From Halopenitus malekzadehii (lineage in GTDB: Archaea > Halobacteriota > Halobacteria > Halobacteriales > Haloferacaceae), in the NCBI RefSeq assembly GCF_900108505.1, contig NZ_FNWU01000003.1, positions 124,001 through 188,000 on the forward strand: DNA of 64,000 bases. Reading direction: 5' to 3'. Below are positions 59,039-64,000 of the stretch, piece after piece. The notes beneath the pieces are model-generated. The model saw nothing but the letters and a program-made list of their open reading frames with translations. It searched no databases and had not been told where the DNA came from. The translations under genes and the position numbers were made by a program. Positions within the stretch are counted from its first letter, which is position 1; every line of letters starts with the position of its first letter.

Positions 59039-60457
59039 ATGAGTCGAATGTTACCGATGAACGCGTTAACAGGGAGTGCACCGCTCATCGTCGACACGAT
59101 CCTGAACCCGATCGTCGTGTTGGCGATCGGGATCGGGTTGGTCGTACTGTTCATGATGCGGTTGGAGTTACCGGCGTTCCTGGCGCTGATCCTCGCGACC
59201 TTCGGCGTCGGGTTGATCTCGCCGAGCGTACCGGTAGCCGATATTCCCAGCTCGGCAGCGAATACGTTCGGGTCGATCCTCGGGGCCGTCGGGATCCCGA
59301 TCCTGATGGCCGCGTTGATCGGCAAGTGTCTGATAGAGAGCGGGGCCGCCGACCGGATCGTTCGCGGCTTCCACTCGACGATCGGCGAGGGACGCGAGGA
59401 CGTGACGTTGCTCGGCAGCAGCTTCGTGTTGTCGATCCCGGTGTTCTTCGACACCGTGTTCTACCTGCTGGCCCCGATCGCCAGGGCGATGCGGGCACGA
59501 ACCGGCGAGAAGATGGGGCTGTACACCACGGCGATCATCGGCGGCGCGTTCGCCGCCCACGCGCTGATCCCGCCGACTCCCGGGCCGATCGCGGTCGCCG
59601 GCGAGTTCGACATCGACCTCGGGATCGTCATCATCGCGGGGCTCCTGATCGGGTTCCCGACCTCGATCATCGGGGGGCTCATCTACGGTCGGTGGATCGA
59701 CGCCCGGATGGACGTCCCGCTGCGGGAGGCGCTCGGCACCACCGTGGAGGACCTCAACGAGACGATGGAGCGGTCGACCGCCGAGCTGCCGGGCTTCCTC
59801 GAGGCGATGGCGCCCATCGTGCTCGCGGTGATCCTCGTGGCAGCGAACACGATCGCGACGAACCTCCTGCCGGAGGGGGCATCGATCCTGACCGTCACCG
59901 GATTCCTCGGCGACGCGAACATCGCGCTGACGGTGGCCGCCCTCGCCGCCATCGGCACGTTCTACCGGTTCCAGGAGGGCGATCTCGAGGTGTTCAACGA
60001 CGAGCTGGTGACCGCCCTGAAGGACGGCGGAAACATCATCGCGATCACCGCGGCCGGCGGCGCCTTCGGGGCGATGCTCGGTTCGGCCGGCGTGGGCGAC
60101 TTCCTCGTGAACGTGATGCAGAATCTCGGGTTCGGCGCGCTCGTGACCGGCTGGCTCATCGCCGCCGTGTTGATCGTCTCGACGGGATCGCTGACCGTGG
60201 CCATGATCACGGGTGCGACGATCATGTCCTCGTTCCTCGACCAGCTGGCGGTCCACCCGGTCTACCTGCTGTTGGCGATCGGCACCGGCGCGATGTTCTT
60301 CGCCTGGCACAACTCCAGCCCGTTCTGGATCATCAACGAGATCGGCGGGCTCGAACAGGACGAGACGCTCCGGACGTTCTCGTTCGTCGGGCTCGTGATG
60401 TCGGTCACCGGTCTGATACTCACCCTGATCGTCTCGACCGTGGTCCCGATGGCCTGA
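59039..60457 (+). CDS. GntP-family permease, probably for lactate or gluconate
   Basis: 472 residues from MSRMLPMNALTGSAPLIVDT, chosen because an AT-rich promoter element lies 15-25 bases upstream; the frame opens 14 codons earlier. About twelve membrane segments, with IIGGAFAAHALIPPTPGPIA and GGAFGAMLGSAGVGDF as GntP-family motifs. MFFAWHNSSPFWIINEIGGL near the C-terminus is typical of GntP/gluconate:H+ symporters. The downstream genes (FAD dehydrogenase, LutC, LutB) suggest that lactate or glycolate is the substrate here, not gluconate. It is first in a four-gene lactate-type operon. Confidence 0.86.
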   Translation: MSRMLPMNALTGSAPLIVDTILNPIVVLAIGIGLVVLFMMRLELPAFLALILATFGVGLISPSVPVADIPSSAANTFGSILGAVGIPILMAALIGKCLIESGAADRIVRGFHSTIGEGREDVTLLGSSFVLSIPVFFDTVFYLLAPIARAMRARTGEKMGLYTTAIIGGAFAAHALIPPTPGPIAVAGEFDIDLGIVIIAGLLIGFPTSIIGGLIYGRWIDARMDVPLREALGTTVEDLNETMERSTAELPGFLEAMAPIVLAVILVAANTIATNLLPEGASILTVTGFLGDANIALTVAALAAIGTFYRFQEGDLEVFNDELVTALKDGGNIIAITAAGGAFGAMLGSAGVGDFLVNVMQNLGFGALVTGWLIAAVLIVSTGSLTVAMITGATIMSSFLDQLAVHPVYLLLAIGTGAMFFAWHNSSPFWIINEIGGLEQDETLRTFSFVGLVMSVTGLILTLIVSTVVPMA

Positions 60458-60494
60458 TCAGCGATCCGCCGGCTTTCCTCCGACAGTCGAGTCG

Positions 60495-60500
60495 TATAAG
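60495..60500 (+). promoter_or_regulatory. TATA box of the FAD-linked dehydrogenase gene
   Basis: TATAAG lies 28-33 bases before the ATG at 60528, so this gene may also have its own promoter besides the operon's. Confidence 0.5.
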
Positions 60501-60527
60501 TACCACCATCGCGTGAAATGACCACAC

Positions 60528-61901
60528 ATGGACATCGAGTTTCTGGACGACACCTCGCTGTCGGAGTCGCAGATCGCCACGAGCGATCAGAGCCTGGAGG
60601 ACCACAGCAGCGACTGGGGAACGATGCCCGGCGAGGAGCATCCACCCGACGTCGTGGTGTGGCCGGAATCGACCGAGGACGTCTCGAGCGTCCTCGCGGC
60701 GGCGAACGATCGTGGGATCCCGGTGACGCCGTACGCCGCCGGAACCAGCCTGGAGGGACACGCCGTTCCGGTCGAGGGCGGGATCAGCATGAACATGACG
60801 CGGATGGACGACGTCCTGGACGTCCGGCCGGACGACTTCCAGATCGACGTCCAGCCCGGCATTCTGGGGTCGGTCGTCGACGAGACCGTGGCCGAACACG
60901 GGTTGTTCTTCCCGCCGTTGCCCTCCTCCGGAAAGATCTCCACGATCGGCGGAATGATCGCGAACGACGCAAGCGGGATGCAGACGGTCAAATACGGCGA
61001 GATCCACGACTGGGTGCTTCGGCTCGAAGCCGTGCTCGCTGACGGAACGGTGATCGAGACCGGAAGCCGGGCGAGCAAGACCTCCGCGGGGTACAACCTG
61101 ATGGACCTGCTCGTCGGCAGCGAGGGAACGTTGGCGGTCGTCACCGAGGCGACCCTCGAGCTCGCCGGGATCCCCGAGCAGATATGGGGCGGGCGAGTCG
61201 TCTTCCCGAACCGAACCGAGGCGTCCGCGGCGATCGCCGACGCGGTTCGGTCGGGCGTCGACGTCGCCAAGATCGAGCTGATCGACGAGCTGAGCGCGGC
61301 GATGGCCAACCGCTATCTCGACGCCGACTTGCCGGACGTCCCGATGGCGTTCGTCGAGTTCCACGCGAACCACCACGTCGAGTCGGAGATCGAGTTCTTC
61401 CGGTCGATACTCGCGGGTTACGAGGTGGAGGACGTCCAGATCGCCGAGTCAGGGCCCGAGATGGAGCGGCTCTGGGAGGTGCGTGAGGAGATGGCCTCGG
61501 CGCTGAAACAGTACGACCCCGACCTGACGATGCTCACCTCCGGCGACGTCACCGTCCCGATCAGCAAATACGCCGAGCTGATCGACCACATCTCCACCCT
61601 CGAGGCGGAACACGACCTCGAGATTCCCTGTTTCGGCCACGCGGGCGACGGAAACATCCACTACACCGTGATGGTCCGCCGTGACGACCCGGACCATCGC
61701 GCACTCGGCGAGCGCGTCGACGCCGAGATCGTCCACCACGCGATCGAACTCGGCGGCACCTGCACCGGCGAGCACGGCGTGGGACGCGGAAAGACGGCGT
61801 ACCTCCCCGAGGAGTTCAATCAGGCGACCGTCGACACGATGGGACGGATCAAGGAGACGATGGACCCGAACGGGATCCTGAACCCCGGGAAGCTGTTCTG
61901 A
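60528..61901 (+). CDS. FAD-linked D-lactate/glycolate dehydrogenase (GlcD-like)
   Basis: 457 residues. An FAD-binding (vanillyl-alcohol oxidase type) domain has PYAAGTSLEGHAVPVEGGIS and GGMIANDASGMQTVKYGEIH, then SAGYNLMDLLVGSEGTLAVV. The C-terminal oxidase domain has CFGHAGDGNIHYTVMV and CTGEHGVGRGKTAYLPEE. This group includes D-lactate dehydrogenase (cytochrome), GlcD and related FAD oxidases that feed electrons to quinone or an Fe-S partner. With LutC and LutB downstream it probably oxidises lactate to pyruvate, feeding the oxoacid dehydrogenase operon nearby. Stereospecificity not proven. Confidence 0.92.
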   Translation: MDIEFLDDTSLSESQIATSDQSLEDHSSDWGTMPGEEHPPDVVVWPESTEDVSSVLAAANDRGIPVTPYAAGTSLEGHAVPVEGGISMNMTRMDDVLDVRPDDFQIDVQPGILGSVVDETVAEHGLFFPPLPSSGKISTIGGMIANDASGMQTVKYGEIHDWVLRLEAVLADGTVIETGSRASKTSAGYNLMDLLVGSEGTLAVVTEATLELAGIPEQIWGGRVVFPNRTEASAAIADAVRSGVDVAKIELIDELSAAMANRYLDADLPDVPMAFVEFHANHHVESEIEFFRSILAGYEVEDVQIAESGPEMERLWEVREEMASALKQYDPDLTMLTSGDVTVPISKYAELIDHISTLEAEHDLEIPCFGHAGDGNIHYTVMVRRDDPDHRALGERVDAEIVHHAIELGGTCTGEHGVGRGKTAYLPEEFNQATVDTMGRIKETMDPNGILNPGKLF

Positions 61902-62004
61902 GGCGGCATAGAGCGAGGTGGAGTCGTGAACGATCGCCGGCAGGCGTGTCGATCGCGATAGTGATGGCACAACGTTTAACATACGTCCCGGACTGAGAGA
62001 CAGT

Positions 62005-62508
62005 ATGAGTGGGAGAGTCACCCGATTCGAGCAGTCAGCGACGCAAGGGCCAACGACGGTCGATCGGATCCACGCAGACGAGTTCGACGACGCGCTCGCG
62101 GACGTGCTCGAGGGGCCGGCGGTCGGTGCGCCACTCCCGTTCGAAGGCGTCTCGCTCCCGCAGGACGTCACGAGGAACCCGACGCCGCGGGAGTTACGGA
62201 ACGCACGGATCGGTGTCACACCGGTCGGCCCCGCCGTTGCGGATCTCGGAAGCGTGGTGGTACGTTCGGGAGCCGAGGGGGCAGAGCAGATCAGCCTCTA
62301 CCCGGACACGCACGTCGCGGTGCTGGCCGCAAGCGACATCCAGCCCACGATCGCGGACGCGATCACCGAAATCGGCGCACGCGTTGCCTCCGGGCTGACG
62401 AGTGCGGTACTTGCAACCGGACCGAGCGGGACCGGCGACATGGGATCGGTGGTGTACGGCGCACACGGACCCAGCTCGGTCCACGTGATCGTGCTGGAGG
62501 ACCGATGA
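62005..62508 (+). CDS. lutC: LutC-type LUD-domain protein
   Basis: 167 residues from MSGRVTRFEQSATQGPTTVD, the LUD domain alone (no Fe-S cysteines). DLGSVVVRSGAEGAEQISLY and HVAVLAASDIQPTIADAITE fit LutC. The conserved ending TGPSGTGDMGSVVYGAHGPS matches the family's G-P-S-x-T-x-D. LutC is one of three subunits of the LutABC L-lactate oxidation complex. Its stop overlaps the lutB ATG (ATGA). Confidence 0.88.
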   Translation: MSGRVTRFEQSATQGPTTVDRIHADEFDDALADVLEGPAVGAPLPFEGVSLPQDVTRNPTPRELRNARIGVTPVGPAVADLGSVVVRSGAEGAEQISLYPDTHVAVLAASDIQPTIADAITEIGARVASGLTSAVLATGPSGTGDMGSVVYGAHGPSSVHVIVLEDR

Positions 62509-64000
62509 GCGACGCCGAGCAGTCGACGGGGGCGACGCGGGGGCGCTCGAGTTCGCGAGCGGAGAAAGCTGCCCGGATCCGGGAGCTGCTGGCGACCGAG
62601 GGCGAACAGATCCACGGCAACGTCAGCGTGTTCAACGAGGGCCGGTATCGGCGGTACGCCGAACTCGACGAGACGGAGGAGTATCGCGCCGCGTCTCGGC
62701 GGATCAAGGAGGAGTCGATCGATCGGCTGCCGGAACTGATCGAGGAGGTGACCGCGACGGTGGAAGCCAACGGCGGCGTCGTCCATCTGGCCGAGGACGC
62801 GTCCGAGGCGAACCGGATCCTCAACGAGATCGTCGCTGACGCCGGCGCCGAGACGGTCGTCAAGGGGAAATCGATGACGACCGAAGAGATCGAGATGAAC
62901 GAGGCGCTGGCGGACGCCGGGGTCGATACTTACGAGACCGATCTCGCCGAATACGTCCTGCAGCTCGCGGACGAATCGCCCAGCCACATCGCGTCCCCGG
63001 CGATCCACAAATCGAAGGCGGAGATCGCCGACCTCTTCGAGGAGACGTTCGACCCCGAGGCGCCGCTCGAAACGGCCGAGGAGCTGACGGCGTTCGCGAG
63101 CGACCAGTTGGCCGATCGGATCGCGGAGGCGGACGTCGGGATCACCGGCGCGAACTTCATCACTGCCGATACCGGAACCCTTGCGCTGGTGACGAACGAG
63201 GGGAACGCACGCAAGTGCATCGTGACGCCGGACACGCACGTCGCCGTGGCGGGCGTCGAAAAGCTGGTCCCGTCGATGGAGGACCTCTCGCCGTTCTTCA
63301 ACCTCATCGGTGCCGCGGGCGCCGGACAGGACGTAACCGCCTATCTCTCGCTGTTCACGCCGCCGGTGGAGACGCCTGCGATCGATTTCGAGCATCCCGA
63401 CGTTGAGGGGTTTGGCGAGGCAACCGACCGGGAGTTCCACCTCGTCCTCCTGGATAACGGCCGGATGGCGATGCGGGAGGACGAGGATCTCCGCGAAACG
63501 CTGTACTGCGTCCGGTGTGGCGCGTGCGCGAACTCGTGTGCGAACTTCCAAGAGGTCGGCGGACACGCCTTCGGCGGGGAGACCTACAGCGGCGGGATCG
63601 CGACCGGCTGGGAGGCGGGGGTCCACGGAATGGACAGCGCCGCCGAGTTCAACGACCTCTGTACCGGCTGCTCGCGGTGTGTAGACGCCTGCCCGGTCAA
63701 CATCGACATCCCGTGGATCAACACCGTCGTCAGGGATCGGCTCAACGAGGGTGCGGACCCATCGACGTTCGACCATCTCGTCGACGGTCTCAGCCCCGAT
63801 TCGGAGTCGTCGGGGATCGGCCTCGGCAAGCGGCTCTTCGGCAACTTCGAAACGCTCGCAACGGTGGGGAGCCGGACGGCGCCGGTCTCGAACCTGGTGG
63901 CGAGCTCGTCGATCGCCCGCAGGGTCCTCGAACGTGTCGCCGGCGTCGATCGGCGGCGTGAGCTGCCCCAGTTCGCACGGTCGACGTTCTCGACGTGGTT
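62505..64000 (+). CDS. lutB: LutB-type iron-sulfur/LUD protein (3' end beyond the window)
   Basis: At least 498 residues by my own translation; the frame is open to the window end. The N-terminus is MSDAEQSTGATRGR, then IRELLATEGEQIHGNVSVFN, followed by a LUD domain (VVKGKSMTTEEIEMNEAL; IGVT-like DVGITGANFITADTGTLALV). Two 4Fe-4S clusters follow: Cys335, 338, 341 and 345 (CVRCGACANSC) and Cys386, 389, 392 and 396 (CTGCSRCVDACPV). LutB carries electrons in the LutABC lactate oxidase. It is coupled to lutC by a four-base overlap. No LutA (CCG protein) is in the window; it may follow or be replaced by the FAD enzyme. Confidence 0.9.
   Translation, partial: MSDAEQSTGATRGRSSSRAEKAARIRELLATEGEQIHGNVSVFNEGRYRRYAELDETEEYRAASRRIKEESIDRLPELIEEVTATVEANGGVVHLAEDASEANRILNEIVADAGAETVVKGKSMTTEEIEMNEALADAGVDTYETDLAEYVLQLADESPSHIASPAIHKSKAEIADLFEETFDPEAPLETAEELTAFASDQLADRIAEADVGITGANFITADTGTLALVTNEGNARKCIVTPDTHVAVAGVEKLVPSMEDLSPFFNLIGAAGAGQDVTAYLSLFTPPVETPAIDFEHPDVEGFGEATDREFHLVLLDNGRMAMREDEDLRETLYCVRCGACANSCANFQEVGGHAFGGETYSGGIATGWEAGVHGMDSAAEFNDLCTGCSRCVDACPVNIDIPWINTVVRDRLNEGADPSTFDHLVDGLSPDSESSGIGLGKRLFGNFETLATVGSRTAPVSNLVASSSIARRVLERVAGVDRRRELPQFARSTFSTW

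Overview
This 64 kb window reads as chromosomal DNA of an extremely halophilic archaeon (Halobacteria; Halorubrum or Haloferax-like). The proteins are rich in Asp and Glu, coding DNA is very GC-rich, and most transcription units start leaderless with a TATA-like element about 25-33 bases before the start codon. Archaeal marker genes are present: a CDC48-type AAA ATPase, the large subunit of replication factor C, an archaeal glycyl-tRNA synthetase, a SAMP/MoaD-type ubiquitin-like protein and Tat-exported lipoproteins.

The first 22 kb is a dense, housekeeping-like region. It holds a formamidase (cut by the window start), small haloarchaeal proteins, a SAMP-like protein, AzlC/AzlD amino-acid exporters, a UspA protein, TruA, tRNA-Gly(CCC), LarC, CDC48, a heme A synthase-like protein, RfcL, a DUF234-type ATPase, a malic enzyme-phosphotransacetylase fusion, a KhtT/KhtU-like K+/H+ antiporter pair, and a CBS protein - glyS - dolichol kinase-like operon.

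From 22 to 53 kb the window is accessory and catabolic. Genes are more widely spaced, AT-rich gaps occur, and short tandem repeats lie at the 3' ends of many genes. It carries PanE, a 2-hydroxyacid dehydrogenase, three MmgE/PrpD proteins, an acyl-CoA dehydrogenase, a succinyl-CoA:acetate-type CoA-transferase and a MaoC protein that looks like mesaconyl-CoA hydratase. It also carries a complete tripartite tricarboxylate transporter (TctC-TctB-TctA), an intact IS200/IS605 element (TnpA+TnpB), a haloacid dehalogenase, an enolase-superfamily protein, an atypical SDR, a phosphonoacetate hydrolase-like enzyme, a four-domain rhodanese, a zinc alcohol dehydrogenase, an M29/NicX-like protein, two MFS permeases and two IclR regulators. 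My inference is uptake and CoA-dependent breakdown of a branched C5 or C6 polycarboxylate (methylsuccinate, mesaconate or itaconate type). The substrate cannot be read from sequence.

From 53 to 64 kb are two energy-metabolism operons. The first encodes a 2-oxoacid dehydrogenase complex in the order E2-E3-E1alpha-E1beta; its E2 appears to carry two peripheral-subunit-binding domains. The second is a lactate-type utilisation set: GntP-family permease, FAD-linked D-lactate/glycolate dehydrogenase, LutC and LutB, with LutB cut by the window end.

No CRISPR array, rRNA, prophage or replication origin was seen. The best leads for new biology are the C5-polycarboxylate cluster, a near-identical 19-bp dyad at two distant places, leaderless genes whose start codon lies inside a palindrome, the recurrent 3'-end tandem repeats, and enzymes with altered catalytic residues.
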